Assembly (NCBI RefSeq): GCF_001545155.1
Contig: NZ_CP014226.1
Coordinates: forward strand, 1,280,934-1,344,933
Origin: Halomonas chromatireducens
GTDB lineage: Bacteria; Pseudomonadota; Gammaproteobacteria; Pseudomonadales; Halomonadaceae
Reading direction: 5' to 3'
DNA length: 64,000 nucleotides
In this document: positions 26,881-36,268 of the stretch, in pieces
How the letters are laid out: the number at the start of each line of letters is the position of its first letter
Position numbering within the stretch: the first letter of the stretch is position 1
Position numbers and translations under genes: made by a program
The notes under the pieces: model-generated
Told to the model about the DNA's origin: nothing
What the model saw: the letters and a program-made list of their open reading frames with translations, nothing else
The model's database searches: none

Positions 26881-28284
26881 CTATACCGGTGGCAGCCAGG
26901 CCACCCTCGCCCCCACCAGGACCAAAGACGCCGCGGCCAGCGCGAGCCAGGGGCATGGCGTCAGCGCCGGGCGAGGCTGGTTTTGCCACGAGAGGCGGAC
27001 GAGCGCGCAGACTACCAACCCCAGCAGGGCGCCGCCGATCAGGTCGCTTAGCCAATGTACGCCAATGACCAGGCGCGAGAAGGCCATCGGTAGTGCCAGT
27101 GCAATGGCAACCCAGTAGGCCCAGAATCGTTTCTGACGCGGCAGTCCCTGTGCAAGGAAGGCGGCGGCCAGGCCATAGAGCACCACGGCGGAGGAGGCAT
27201 GGGCGCTCGGGTAAGCCAGCGAACCGGTGAGGTAGTCCGGCGTATCCGGTCTCGGCCGGCCGATTATCGCTTTGCCCAGTGTATTGAGCAGGGCGATGGC
27301 GCCCAGCCCGGCGGCAAGATGAAGGAGAGCTGCCAGGTGCCGCCTCGCCAGCAGCCAGAGACCCCAGGGAATGACCAGTGCCAGAATGCCATACATGTCG
27401 CCGACACGCGCCAACAGCTGGCCGAAAGCGGGCAATACCGGCACCGCCAGGCTGTCGAACAGGGCATGTACCTTGAGATCGAGATCGAAGGGGCCGCGCT
27501 GTCGTATCACGGCGATGGTCAGTCCCGAGAGCCCGCCCAGCGAGAAAATCAGCAGTAGCCAGCTTGCCAGCGGTATCTCGCCGCTGCTACGCCAGCTGTG
27601 CGTCAGCCACAGGCGTCGCATCACCGGGTGGCGCCGAGCGACGCTTGCCAGCAGGCGATAGAGCCGACCGCTGCGGCTGAACTGATGACGCAGCCAGGAA
27701 AAGATGAATCCCAGCGCTACCACCAGGAGTGTCAGGGTGATCAGTAGGCCACCCAGGCCGGGAGGCAGGCCGAGCAGCTGTTGCCAGGTCTGGCCGAGCA
27801 GGTAGCCAGGGAGAACATAGGCCGGTGCCCAAAGAGCCGCCGAGGCCAGGTTGGCCCAGACGAAGGCGCGCGGGGACATCTGCAGCATGCCGGCAATGAG
27901 CGGTATCACCGGGCGCACCGGGCCGACGAAGCGCCCGAAGAACACCGAGAGACTGCCATAGCGCTGGAAGAACCGGGCGCCTCTGGCCAGCCACTCCGGG
28001 TGGCGCGAGAAAGGCCAGAGCCGTGTGACCCGTTCTCGTTGTGTGTAGCCCAGGATGAAGCTCAGTCCGTCTCCGATCACCGCGCCAATGAATGCTGCCA
28101 GCAGGATAGCGGCGATGCCCATGTCCTGGTGTCCAGCCAGTGATGCGGCCGCGGTGATCAGAACCACACCGGGCAACAGTAGGCCCACCAGTGCCAGGGA
28201 TTCGAGCAGGGCAATGAGGCCAATAATGAACAGCAGCATTCCCGGCGAGGGAGCGAACAGGTACAGGGTCTCGGTCAGGCTCAA
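26881..28284 (-). CDS. DedA-family membrane protein fused to PAP2 phosphatase
   Basis: The 467-residue protein combines two membrane enzymes. Residues 1-210 are DedA-like (LLESLALVGLLLPG, GDGLSFILGY, FGRFVGPVRPVIPLIAGM with the conserved arginines). Residues 235-467 are a PAP2 lipid phosphatase with its three motifs: KAIIGRPRP, YPSAHASS and SRLVIGVHWLSD. DedA proteins move lipids such as undecaprenyl phosphate across the membrane, and PAP2 enzymes dephosphorylate lipid pyrophosphates. A fused role in undecaprenyl-phosphate recycling is an inference. Confidence 0.88.
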   Translation of the reverse strand: MSLTETLYLFAPSPGMLLFIIGLIALLESLALVGLLLPGVVLITAAASLAGHQDMGIAAILLAAFIGAVIGDGLSFILGYTQRERVTRLWPFSRHPEWLARGARFFQRYGSLSVFFGRFVGPVRPVIPLIAGMLQMSPRAFVWANLASAALWAPAYVLPGYLLGQTWQQLLGLPPGLGGLLITLTLLVVALGFIFSWLRHQFSRSGRLYRLLASVARRHPVMRRLWLTHSWRSSGEIPLASWLLLIFSLGGLSGLTIAVIRQRGPFDLDLKVHALFDSLAVPVLPAFGQLLARVGDMYGILALVIPWGLWLLARRHLAALLHLAAGLGAIALLNTLGKAIIGRPRPDTPDYLTGSLAYPSAHASSAVVLYGLAAAFLAQGLPRQKRFWAYWVAIALALPMAFSRLVIGVHWLSDLIGGALLGLVVCALVRLSWQNQPRPALTPCPWLALAAASLVLVGARVAWLPPV

Positions 28285-28315
28285 GCATCGGCTCCTTGAT
28301 AGCGGTCGGCATATG

Positions 28316-29251
28316 TCAATGCTCTGTAAGGCGACGTGTCAGGATCTGCAGGCGCTGCTCGAAGCGCGTCCATGACTCCCCAGCGAAGCGCTGACAGAGC
28401 AGGGTCGGCGCACGCAGTGGGCCGGTGTCCACGAGCACCGTCCGGTTGATGGCCTCCTCGATGCGCTGCTGCACCATTTGTGCGCCGCTTTCGCCGGTAT
28501 CGGGCAGTACCAGCCAGAATGTAGCCGCGCTGTGGCGTCCCAGAAAGTCATGACGCCGTGAACAGCGATTGGTCTCTCGGCATAGAGTATCCAGCAGCGC
28601 TTGACGTGCTCGGCTGCCGAACTGTTCGCTGGCCATCTCCAGCTGAGGCAGATGTATGATCAGGACGGCAAGCGGCTGGTGAAGCAGTTCGGTGCGCTGA
28701 TACTCGCTGGCGAGGAGCTCGTCGAGAGTCTCCTTGGCCAGGGCGTTGCATTGGGGGTCCCTGGGATCGGTGGCCTTGAGCAGGGCCTCCTGTCGGCTCT
28801 GCTCCCAGGGCGCCAGAGCCGCAACGACCATCAGGGCGAGGTAACCGAGGGCCAGTTCGCTGTTGAGTTGCCCATCGTTGACCAGAACCAGCCACACCGG
28901 AGCCAGCAGGATGTTCAGCAGTATGGCCGGGGGCAGAGGCACCAGCAGCAGCGTCAGTAGCGGCGCCAGGCCGGCCCAGAAGGGGGCGGCGTTATCCAGT
29001 TGGGGGAGCTCCAGCGCCAGCATCAGATAACCGGCTATCAGCACCAGGTAGGCCGAAAGGCGCGCGTTGCTGGTCAGTGCAAGGCGTAGCAGCATGGCGA
29101 CCATGATGAGCAGGGCCAGGATGGCAGGGATCAGGATGCGGTCATAGTCGCCCATGAGATAATGCCACAGGGCGTAGCCTCCCAGCAGCAGGGCGCCAGC
29201 GGCATAGGCAATGACTGTGCGGGTCGACGACCACTTGCTCTCATGGTCCAT
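28316..29251 (-). CDS. Membrane protein with degenerate GGDEF-like domain (first of a tandem pair)
   Basis: The 311-residue product (ATG at 29251, CGGAG upstream) has about five to six membrane segments in residues 15-155, then a cytoplasmic domain. That domain has the shape of a diguanylate cyclase, but RRHDFLGRHSAATFWLVLPD has HSAAT where GGDEF should be. The usual DPLTGL start reads DPRDPQC. It is therefore unlikely to make cyclic di-GMP and may bind a nucleotide or partner. It overlaps the upstream gene by 11 bases and is co-transcribed with it. Confidence 0.7.
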   Translation of the reverse strand: MDHESKWSSTRTVIAYAAGALLLGGYALWHYLMGDYDRILIPAILALLIMVAMLLRLALTSNARLSAYLVLIAGYLMLALELPQLDNAAPFWAGLAPLLTLLLVPLPPAILLNILLAPVWLVLVNDGQLNSELALGYLALMVVAALAPWEQSRQEALLKATDPRDPQCNALAKETLDELLASEYQRTELLHQPLAVLIIHLPQLEMASEQFGSRARQALLDTLCRETNRCSRRHDFLGRHSAATFWLVLPDTGESGAQMVQQRIEEAINRTVLVDTGPLRAPTLLCQRFAGESWTRFEQRLQILTRRLTEH

Positions 29252-30113
29252 GGCTGGGCTCCGGATCGATCGCAAGGGCGTTTTGCTGTTGCTCGAACCT
29301 CGCCAGCTGTTCGTTGAGGGAACCTGCGACCTCGAGGGTGGTGAAGCGAGCCTTCACCGGGGCGCGCAAGCCGTCGAGTAGCGCCTTGCGACGTGACCGG
29401 GCCTGTTCCTGGTCCCGGCTCAGCAGCAGGGCAGCCAGTGTTCGCTGATTGAGTCGATAGCATGTCTCGAAGTCGTGGGTCTGCCGGCACAGGTCCTGGG
29501 CAAGCGGCCAAAGCTGATGGCGCGATGTGCCGAGCAGCAGCAATTCCCCATGCACCCCTTCACGCCGGCAGCGCGCCCGTTCGCGACGCAGGTCGGTAGC
29601 CAGTTGATGCGCGGTCCAGAGCGGAAGCCCGGGTGCCAGGCGAACGCGCTGGCGTGAGGCGAGTCGCTGCGGCTGGCGCTGAAGGTTGCGTGCCAGCCCG
29701 AGCAGCATCAGCGTCAATAGAAGCAGGCCCGAGAAGAAGGACTGTTCGAAGCCGAGTACGCCGATGAGAGACCACCAGGTAAGACCTGCCAGGATGAAGG
29801 TGAGGCCCAGCATCCACCTTGGCTGAGGCAGCATCAGCAGGGCCGGCCAGCCCCAGATCCATAGGGCATGACGCTCGGGGTCCGTCCATAGCAGGCCGGC
29901 GAGCAAGAGGCCTGGCAGCAGCTGCCAGGGTACCGTGGCGGGCCGCCGGTGGCTGAATTCGAGCAGGGACGCAGTCACCGTCAGACAGGCCACAGCCAGC
30001 CACAGTAGCAAGGCGCTGGCGAAAAGCTCCGTCCGGTAGGCCAGAAGGGCCAGAAGCAGTGCCGCGACCAAGAGGTTCAGGCGCATCAGTCCGACTTTGT
30101 ACTTGCTTTGCAT
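29241..30113 (-). CDS. Membrane protein with degenerate GGDEF-like domain (second of the pair)
   Basis: A 290-residue protein with about six hydrophobic segments in residues 8-145, then a soluble domain with PGLPLWTAHQLATDLRRER and TCYRLNQRTLAALLLSRDQE. The spacing matches a GGDEF domain, with NQRTL in place of GGDEF. Same architecture as its neighbour but low similarity, so the two may be old duplicates. The gene order suggests that they work together; no function is known to me. Confidence 0.65.
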   Translation of the reverse strand: MQSKYKVGLMRLNLLVAALLLALLAYRTELFASALLLWLAVACLTVTASLLEFSHRRPATVPWQLLPGLLLAGLLWTDPERHALWIWGWPALLMLPQPRWMLGLTFILAGLTWWSLIGVLGFEQSFFSGLLLLTLMLLGLARNLQRQPQRLASRQRVRLAPGLPLWTAHQLATDLRRERARCRREGVHGELLLLGTSRHQLWPLAQDLCRQTHDFETCYRLNQRTLAALLLSRDQEQARSRRKALLDGLRAPVKARFTTLEVAGSLNEQLARFEQQQNALAIDPEPSHGP

Positions 30114-30208
30114 GGTGCCTTACTATCTATGGTGATCGACACGAAGTTGCGCCAGTATAACGTCCACAGCCCCCTCTGAGGCTGTAGTCCAGGAGATATT
30201 GATACCGC

Positions 30209-31513
30209 ATGTCCGCTTACGTCTCTCGAACCGAAACCGCCGCCGACCAGGCCATTGGCGATGTCGATAGCTACATGGTGCGCCTGGGTCAGGCTGCACG
30301 TGCCGCTGCCACGCAAATGCGCCGGGCCGTCACCGCCGACAAGAACGGCGCCCTGCAGGCCATGGCCGATCAACTTCAGCATCGCCGCGGTGAGATACTC
30401 GCCGCCAATGAAAGGGACCTGGCCAGTGGTCGCGACAGTGGGCTCGATGCTGCCCTGCTCGATCGACTCGCACTTGATGATGGACGACTGGACGCCATGG
30501 TGGAAGGCCTCCGGCAGGTCGCGGCCCTGCCCGATCCGGTGGGGGAGATCGATGGCATGCGGATGCGCCCCAGTGGTATCCAGGTCGGCCAGATGCGGGT
30601 GCCACTGGGTGTGATCGGCATCATCTACGAGTCGCGCCCCAATGTGACCCTCGAGGCTGCCAGCCTGTGCCTCAAGTCCGGCAATGCCTGCATACTTCGC
30701 GGTGGTTCGGAGGCTCGCGAGTCAAACGCTGCCATCTCCGCCTGTATCAGTGCGGGCCTGCTTGAGGCCGGGCTGCCCGACGCCGCGGTACAGGTGGTGG
30801 CCACAACGGATCGCGCCGCCGTGGGCCGCCTGATCGCCATGCCGGAGTACGTGGATGTGATCATTCCCCGCGGCGGAAAGTCGCTGATCGAGCGCATCAC
30901 CCGAGAGGCGCGTGTGCCGGTGATCAAGCACCTGGATGGTGTCTGCCATGTTTATGTTGATGCCACCGCCGATCCGGAAAAGGCCATGGCCATCGCGATC
31001 AATGCCAAGACCCAGCGCTACGGCACCTGCAACACCATGGAGACGCTGCTGATCGATGCGCCGCTGGCCGACTCGCTCCTGCCCCGGCTGGCCGACGCCT
31101 ATGCCGAGCATGGGGTCGAGTTGCGTGGCTGCGAGCGGACGTGCCGTGTGCTTAACAGTGCCACCCCCGCCAGCGAGGAGGACTGGGAAGCCGAGTACCT
31201 GGCGCCGGTGCTGGCGATTCGCGTGGTCGACGGCATGGAGGCGGCGATAGCGCATATCGAACGCTACGGCTCGCACCATACCGACGCCATCGTCACCGAG
31301 CACTATGGCCTGGCTCGTCGCTTCATGACCGAAGTCGATTCCAGTTCGGTGATGGTCAATGCCTCGACCCGGTTCGCCGACGGCTTCGAGTATGGCCTTG
31401 GTGCGGAAATCGGGGTCTCCACCGACAAGCTGCACGCCCGTGGCCCGGTGGGCCTTGAAGGCCTCACCACACGCAAGTACGTGGTGCTGGGCGACGGCCA
31501 GGTCAGAGGGTGA
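30209..31513 (+). CDS. proA: Gamma-glutamyl phosphate reductase
   Basis: A 434-residue aldehyde-dehydrogenase-superfamily enzyme with the catalytic cysteine in [16 protein letters not shown] and the family segment [18 protein letters not shown]. It reduces glutamyl 5-phosphate with NADPH in proline synthesis. The first gene of a long plus-strand block. proB is not next to it. Confidence 0.96.
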   Translation: MSAYVSRTETAADQAIGDVDSYMVRLGQAARAAATQMRRAVTADKNGALQAMADQLQHRRGEILAANERDLASGRDSGLDAALLDRLALDDGRLDAMVEGLRQVAALPDPVGEIDGMRMRPSGIQVGQMRVPLGVIGIIYESRPNVTLEAASLCLKSGNACILRGGSEARESNAAISACISAGLLEAGLPDAAVQVVATTDRAAVGRLIAMPEYVDVIIPRGGKSLIERITREARVPVIKHLDGVCHVYVDATADPEKAMAIAINAKTQRYGTCNTMETLLIDAPLADSLLPRLADAYAEHGVELRGCERTCRVLNSATPASEEDWEAEYLAPVLAIRVVDGMEAAIAHIERYGSHHTDAIVTEHYGLARRFMTEVDSSSVMVNASTRFADGFEYGLGAEIGVSTDKLHARGPVGLEGLTTRKYVVLGDGQVRG

Positions 31514-31557
31514 GCCGACGGGACCCGGGAGCCTCGGCTGGCCAGGGGGGCGTGGCT

Positions 31558-32205
31558 ATGCCGCAGCGTATCGGCATGCTGGGCGGGACCTTCGACCCGG
31601 TGCATCTGGGCCACCTGCGCAGCGCCGTCGAATTGCGTGAATGCCTGAGTCTCGACCGGGTGCATATGGTGCCCGCCAGCATGCCGCCGCTGCGTGACAA
31701 GCCCACGGTACCGCCTGAAGAGCGTCTCGCTCTGCTGAGGCTGGGCATCGGCCGGACACCGGGCCTGATGGCCGATGCCCGTGAGCTCGAACGCCACGGA
31801 CCTTCCTACAGCGCCGATACCCTGGCCAGCCTGCGGGAGGAGTACGGCGCCCAGGCGCGGCTGGTAATGGCGCTGGGGCATGACGCCTTCCTCCGGCTGG
31901 CGGAGTGGCGAACGCCGGATCGCCTCTTCGAGCTGGCCCATCTGGTGGTAATCGATCGCCCGGATCATGAGGCACCATTGCCCGATACCCTGGCAGAACT
32001 GATCGCCCGGCGGGAGGTCGATAGCTGTGAGGCACTGTTTCAGCACCCTTCGGGAAGCCTGTTGCGTCTGGCACTGCCGACGCGAATGGCGATCTCGGCC
32101 ACCGAAGTGCGTCGCCGGCTTGCCGCAGGCAGCAGTATCCGCTATCTGCTCCCCGAGGCCGTAGAGGCGCGAATTCACGAAAGAGCACTATATCGGCAGC
32201 ATTGA
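31558..32205 (+). CDS. nadD: Nicotinate-nucleotide adenylyltransferase
   Basis: From the ATG at 31558, with AGGGGGG upstream, the product has 215 residues. The nucleotidyltransferase motif GGTFDPVHLGHL and the C-terminal ISATEVRRRL (a variant of ISSTxxR) are present. It adenylates nicotinate mononucleotide in NAD synthesis. A start at 31510, overlapping the proA end, is possible but less well supported. Confidence 0.94.
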   Translation: MPQRIGMLGGTFDPVHLGHLRSAVELRECLSLDRVHMVPASMPPLRDKPTVPPEERLALLRLGIGRTPGLMADARELERHGPSYSADTLASLREEYGAQARLVMALGHDAFLRLAEWRTPDRLFELAHLVVIDRPDHEAPLPDTLAELIARREVDSCEALFQHPSGSLLRLALPTRMAISATEVRRRLAAGSSIRYLLPEAVEARIHERALYRQH

Positions 32206-32272
32206 ACGCTGCCAGGGGCCGCGCAAGACGCTACAATGGGCACCGACCAAGACTTCCCGTTGACGAGGGGCT

Positions 32273-32635
32273 ATGCACAACGATTCGCTCAAGACATTGG
32301 TGGTAGATGCACTGGATGACCTCAAGGCCAAGGACGTGGCCATGTTGGACGTATCGCGACTCACCAGCGTGACCGACCTGATGATTGTGGCTAGCGGGAC
32401 TTCCACCCGGCATGTGGCAGCGCTGGCCAACCACATTGTCGAGCAGTCCAAGGCCGGTGGCCACCCGCCTCTGGGTGTGGAAGGGCAGGCCGGCTCCGAC
32501 TGGGTGCTGGTGGACCTCGGTGATCTGGTGGTGCATGTGATGCTTCCCGAAACCCGCCAACTGTATGACCTTGAGCGTCTCTGGGCCGACCTGCCAAGTG
32601 ATATGGAGCCCAGAGAGGAGCATGGTAGCGCATGA
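32273..32635 (+). CDS. rsfS: Ribosomal silencing factor RsfS
   Basis: A 120-residue DUF143 protein. DALDDLKAKDVAMLDV, TDLMIVASGTSTRHV and GDLVVHVMLPETRQLYDLE are family signatures. It binds ribosomal protein L14 and blocks subunit joining in starved cells. Its stop overlaps the rlmH start (ATGA). Confidence 0.95.
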   Translation: MHNDSLKTLVVDALDDLKAKDVAMLDVSRLTSVTDLMIVASGTSTRHVAALANHIVEQSKAGGHPPLGVEGQAGSDWVLVDLGDLVVHVMLPETRQLYDLERLWADLPSDMEPREEHGSA

Positions 32636-33099
32636 GAATCCGCCTGCTGGCGGTGGGCACGCGCATGCCTTCCTGGGTCAATACGGGCGTGGAGGAGTAC
32701 CGCAAACGCCTGCCCCGGGATTTTGCCCTGGAGATTGAGGAAATTGCCCCGGGGCAGCGAGGCAAGAATGCCGATGTGACGCGTGCAGTCACATTGGAGG
32801 CGCAGCGTATTCGCGAGCGTCTGAAAGGGGATGAGTTCACTGTGGCGCTGGAAGTCCAGGGCCAGACCTGGAGTACCGAGAGGCTGGCCCGTGAAGGCGA
32901 GGCGTGGCGACGTGAAGGTCGTGATGTGGTGCTGATGGTGGGAGGCCCCGATGGCCTCTTGCCGGAGCTCTCCGCCAGTGCCGATCGGCGATGGTCGCTA
33001 TCGCCGCTCACCCTGCCGCACCCGCTGGTCAGGGTGATCCTGGCCGAGCAATTCTATCGTGCCTGGACCCTGATGGTGGGGCATCCCTATCACCGTTGA
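32632..33099 (+). CDS. rlmH: 23S rRNA (pseudouridine1915-N3)-methyltransferase
   Basis: A 155-residue SPOUT methyltransferase. The knot motif VVLMVGGPDGLLPEL and the C-terminal ILAEQFYRAWTLMVGHPYHR are diagnostic. It methylates pseudouridine 1915 in helix 69 of 23S rRNA using S-adenosylmethionine. Overlaps rsfS by four bases. Confidence 0.96.
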   Translation: MRIRLLAVGTRMPSWVNTGVEEYRKRLPRDFALEIEEIAPGQRGKNADVTRAVTLEAQRIRERLKGDEFTVALEVQGQTWSTERLAREGEAWRREGRDVVLMVGGPDGLLPELSASADRRWSLSPLTLPHPLVRVILAEQFYRAWTLMVGHPYHR

Positions 33100-33140
33100 A
33101 CGGTGGTTCCCCGAAATAGTCATTCGAGGTCATAGCCGGC

Positions 33141-35048
33141 ATGCGCGATCGCCGTGACACCCTCAAGAATCCGCAGCAGGAGCTGCGTATCTTTCGAATC
33201 CGTTCGCTGCTTGCCGGTTTGCTAATCGTGGCATTGACCGGTCTGCTGATGGGTCGCCTGGTCTACCTCCAGGTAGTGCAGCATGAGGTCTACAGTACCC
33301 GCTCTGAAAAGAATCGTGTGCGAGTTGAGCCTCTGCCCCCGACCCGTGGCCTGATTCAGGATCGCAATGGCGTGCTGCTGGCCGAGAACCGGCCCACCTA
33401 CAACCTGACTCTGATCCGTGAGCGGGTCGAGGACCTGGACGGCACGCTCGACCTCTTGGAAGCCTTGCTGGAATTGTCCCCAGAGGAATCGGATGCCTTT
33501 CGGCTGCGCTCACGGCAACGTCAGCGTCCTTTCCAGCCGGCTCTGCTGATGAGTGATTTGGACGAAGCCCAGATCGCGCGTGTTGCGGTCAACCGACATC
33601 GTCTGCCGGGCGTCGAGGTCGAAGCCCAACTGCTGCGTTACTACCCCGATGCCAATATCACGGCGCACGCCCTGGGCTATGTTGGTCGCATCAACGCTGA
33701 GGAGATGAAGTCGCTGGACCTGGGCCGCTATGCCGGGACGCATTTCATCGGCAAGACCGGGGTCGAGCGCTTCTACGAGGATGTGCTCCATGGTCAGGCA
33801 GGGTTACGCAAGGTCGAGACCAACGCGCGCGGGCGGGTTTTGCGCGAGCTGGGGCGTACGGATCCGGTGCCCGGGAAGGATCTGACCCTCACCATCGACA
33901 TGCAGCTTCAGTCCCTGGCCTATGAGCTGCTCGACGGCCGGCGCGGCTCCATCGTGGCCATTGCCCCCGCCACCGGGGAGATCCTGGCCATGGTTTCGGC
34001 CCCGGGTTTTGACAGCAATCAATTCGTTACCGGCATCGACTTCGCCTCCTACCGGGCGTTGCAGGAAGACCTCGACCTGCCGCTGTTCAATCGGGCCATA
34101 CGTGGCCAGTATCCACCGGGTTCGACCATCAAGCCGTTTCTGGCCATGGCGGGCCTGGCCGAAGGGGTGATCACGCCGGATCGTACCATCAACGATCCCG
34201 GCTTCTACCAATTACCCAACGACAGTCGCCGCTATCGCAACTGGCTGCGCTGGGGGCATGGCCGTGTCGACATGGAGCGCTCCATCGCCGTTTCCAATAA
34301 CACCTACTACTATTCGCTCGCCCATGAACTCGGTATTGATCGGGTGCATGACCAGATGAGTGCCTTCGGCTTCGGGCAGCGGGTAGGGCATGATGTATTC
34401 GGCGAAAGCGCCGCCCTTATGCCCTCGCGGGATTGGAAGCGTGGCCGTTTCGGCCAGCCGTGGTACCCGGGTGAAACGCTATCGGTCGGCATTGGCCAGG
34501 GTTACTGGCAGGTCACACCGCTGCAGCTGGCCACCGCCACGGCCGTCCTGGCCAATCGAGGCGAGTGGGTAAAGCCTCGCCTGGCCAGCCGTATCGGGGG
34601 CGAGTCCGTGGAGATCGCGCTGCCGGACACCCCGCCCGCTCTACCAATCGACAATGATTACTGGTGGGACAGGATATTCTCCGGGATGGAAAAAGTACTC
34701 ACCGGCCACGAAGGAACGGCCCGTCGTACCGGGGTTGGGCTCGAGTACCGCATGGGAGGCAAGTCAGGCACCGCCCAGGTCTTTTCGCTGGGGCAGGATC
34801 AGCGCTATAACGCCGAGGAGCTGGCTGAACGCCTGCGGGACCATGCGCTGTTCATGGCATTTGCACCGTTGGAGGATCCGCAGATTGCCGTGGCGGTGAT
34901 CGTGGAGAATGCCGGTGGGGGCAGTACCCATGCGGCGCACCTGGCCAGGGCCATGACCGATGCCTGGCTGCTGGATGAAGAGGAAGTGGATGTCGAGCAA
35001 CTGCGGGAGACAATGGAGAATGAGACCGGCACGATTGCAGGTAACTGA
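33141..35048 (+). CDS. mrdA: Penicillin-binding protein 2
   Basis: A 635-residue class B transpeptidase with one membrane anchor (about 23-45). The active-site serine is Ser328 in PPGSTIKP (lysine at 331), with the second motif SNN and the third in GGKSGTAQV. It cross-links peptidoglycan during cell elongation with RodA, whose gene starts three bases after its stop. Confidence 0.97.
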   Translation: MRDRRDTLKNPQQELRIFRIRSLLAGLLIVALTGLLMGRLVYLQVVQHEVYSTRSEKNRVRVEPLPPTRGLIQDRNGVLLAENRPTYNLTLIRERVEDLDGTLDLLEALLELSPEESDAFRLRSRQRQRPFQPALLMSDLDEAQIARVAVNRHRLPGVEVEAQLLRYYPDANITAHALGYVGRINAEEMKSLDLGRYAGTHFIGKTGVERFYEDVLHGQAGLRKVETNARGRVLRELGRTDPVPGKDLTLTIDMQLQSLAYELLDGRRGSIVAIAPATGEILAMVSAPGFDSNQFVTGIDFASYRALQEDLDLPLFNRAIRGQYPPGSTIKPFLAMAGLAEGVITPDRTINDPGFYQLPNDSRRYRNWLRWGHGRVDMERSIAVSNNTYYYSLAHELGIDRVHDQMSAFGFGQRVGHDVFGESAALMPSRDWKRGRFGQPWYPGETLSVGIGQGYWQVTPLQLATATAVLANRGEWVKPRLASRIGGESVEIALPDTPPALPIDNDYWWDRIFSGMEKVLTGHEGTARRTGVGLEYRMGGKSGTAQVFSLGQDQRYNAEELAERLRDHALFMAFAPLEDPQIAVAVIVENAGGGSTHAAHLARAMTDAWLLDEEEVDVEQLRETMENETGTIAGN

Positions 35049-35051
35049 TCA

Positions 35052-36212
35052 ATGGCGTTGACGTATCTGACCAGAAGCCTGCGCCGCCGACCGGTGCGTC
35101 CACCCGAGAGCGGAATCGCGCGTCGCAAGAGCATCTGGGAGCGTGCTCATCTCGACCCCTGGCTGTTGCTCATGCTGCTGATACTGATGGTGGCCGGCCT
35201 GGGCGTGCTTTATAGCGCCAGCGGGCAAAACATGGATGCCGTCATCGCCCAGGGGTCTCGTTTCCTGGTGGCGGTGGTTGTCATGCTAGTGTTGGCGCAG
35301 ATGACGCCAACCACCTTGTTGCGCTGGGCTCCGCTTGTCTACGGTGCCAGCCTGCTCATGCTGGTGGCGGTCGAGCTGGTGGGTGACATGGGCATGGGCG
35401 CGCAGCGCTGGTTGACCATTCCCGGCGTGGTGCGTTTCCAGCCATCGGAGCTGATGAAGCTGGCCATGCCGCTGATGGTGGCAGCGTGGCTGAGCCGGCG
35501 TGAGCTGCCTCCCCGCTGGTATGACCTGCTGGTCTGTGGCGTGCTGATCGGTGTCCCGGTATTGCTGATTGCGCGACAGCCTGACCTGGGCACGTCCCTG
35601 CTGGTCACCAGTGCTGCGGTATTCGTAGTGCTTCTGGCCGGCCTCTCCTGGCGCTTCATCGCCTTCCTGCTGGTATTGGCCGCCTCCGCCTTGCCGCTGC
35701 TGTGGATGAACCTGCACAACTATCAGCGGCAGCGGGTACTCACCTTTCTCAACCCTGAAAGCGATCCGCTGGGGTCCGGCTGGAACATCATCCAGTCGAC
35801 CACGGCCATCGGCAGTGGCGGCGTATGGGGCAAGGGCTGGCTGCAGGGCACACAGTCCCAGCTGGAGTTTCTGCCTGAGCGGCATACAGACTTCATCGTC
35901 GCCGTCTTGGGCGAGGAGTTCGGGCTCGTTGGCATGCTCGTCGTGCTGGTCCTCTACCTGATGATTGTCACCCGCGGTCTCTGGCTGGCGGCAGGGGCAC
36001 ACGACACCTTTGGCCGGCTTCTCGCTGGCAGTATTATCCTGACGTTCTTCATTTATGTCTTCGTCAATGTAGGCATGGTCAGCGGGATCCTGCCGGTGGT
36101 CGGCGTCCCCCTGCCGCTGGTCAGTTACGGTGGCACCTCCAGCGTGACCTTGCTGGCAGGTTTCGGTATTCTCATGTCCATTCATGGCCACCGTCGCCTG
36201 TTGCCGCGTTAG
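35052..36212 (+). CDS. mrdB: Rod-shape peptidoglycan glycosyltransferase RodA
   Basis: A 386-residue SEDS protein with about ten membrane segments. The segments RQPDLGTSLLV, LPERHTDFIVAVLGEEFG and GVPLPLVSYGGTSSV are diagnostic. It polymerises glycan strands from lipid II with PBP2. Gene names rodA and mrdB are synonyms. Confidence 0.97.
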   Translation: MALTYLTRSLRRRPVRPPESGIARRKSIWERAHLDPWLLLMLLILMVAGLGVLYSASGQNMDAVIAQGSRFLVAVVVMLVLAQMTPTTLLRWAPLVYGASLLMLVAVELVGDMGMGAQRWLTIPGVVRFQPSELMKLAMPLMVAAWLSRRELPPRWYDLLVCGVLIGVPVLLIARQPDLGTSLLVTSAAVFVVLLAGLSWRFIAFLLVLAASALPLLWMNLHNYQRQRVLTFLNPESDPLGSGWNIIQSTTAIGSGGVWGKGWLQGTQSQLEFLPERHTDFIVAVLGEEFGLVGMLVVLVLYLMIVTRGLWLAAGAHDTFGRLLAGSIILTFFIYVFVNVGMVSGILPVVGVPLPLVSYGGTSSVTLLAGFGILMSIHGHRRLLPR

Positions 36213-36268
36213 CGACGGTGAGCGATGGTCATACTTGGACGACAAGCCCCAGCAGGAGTGGCGAGCGA

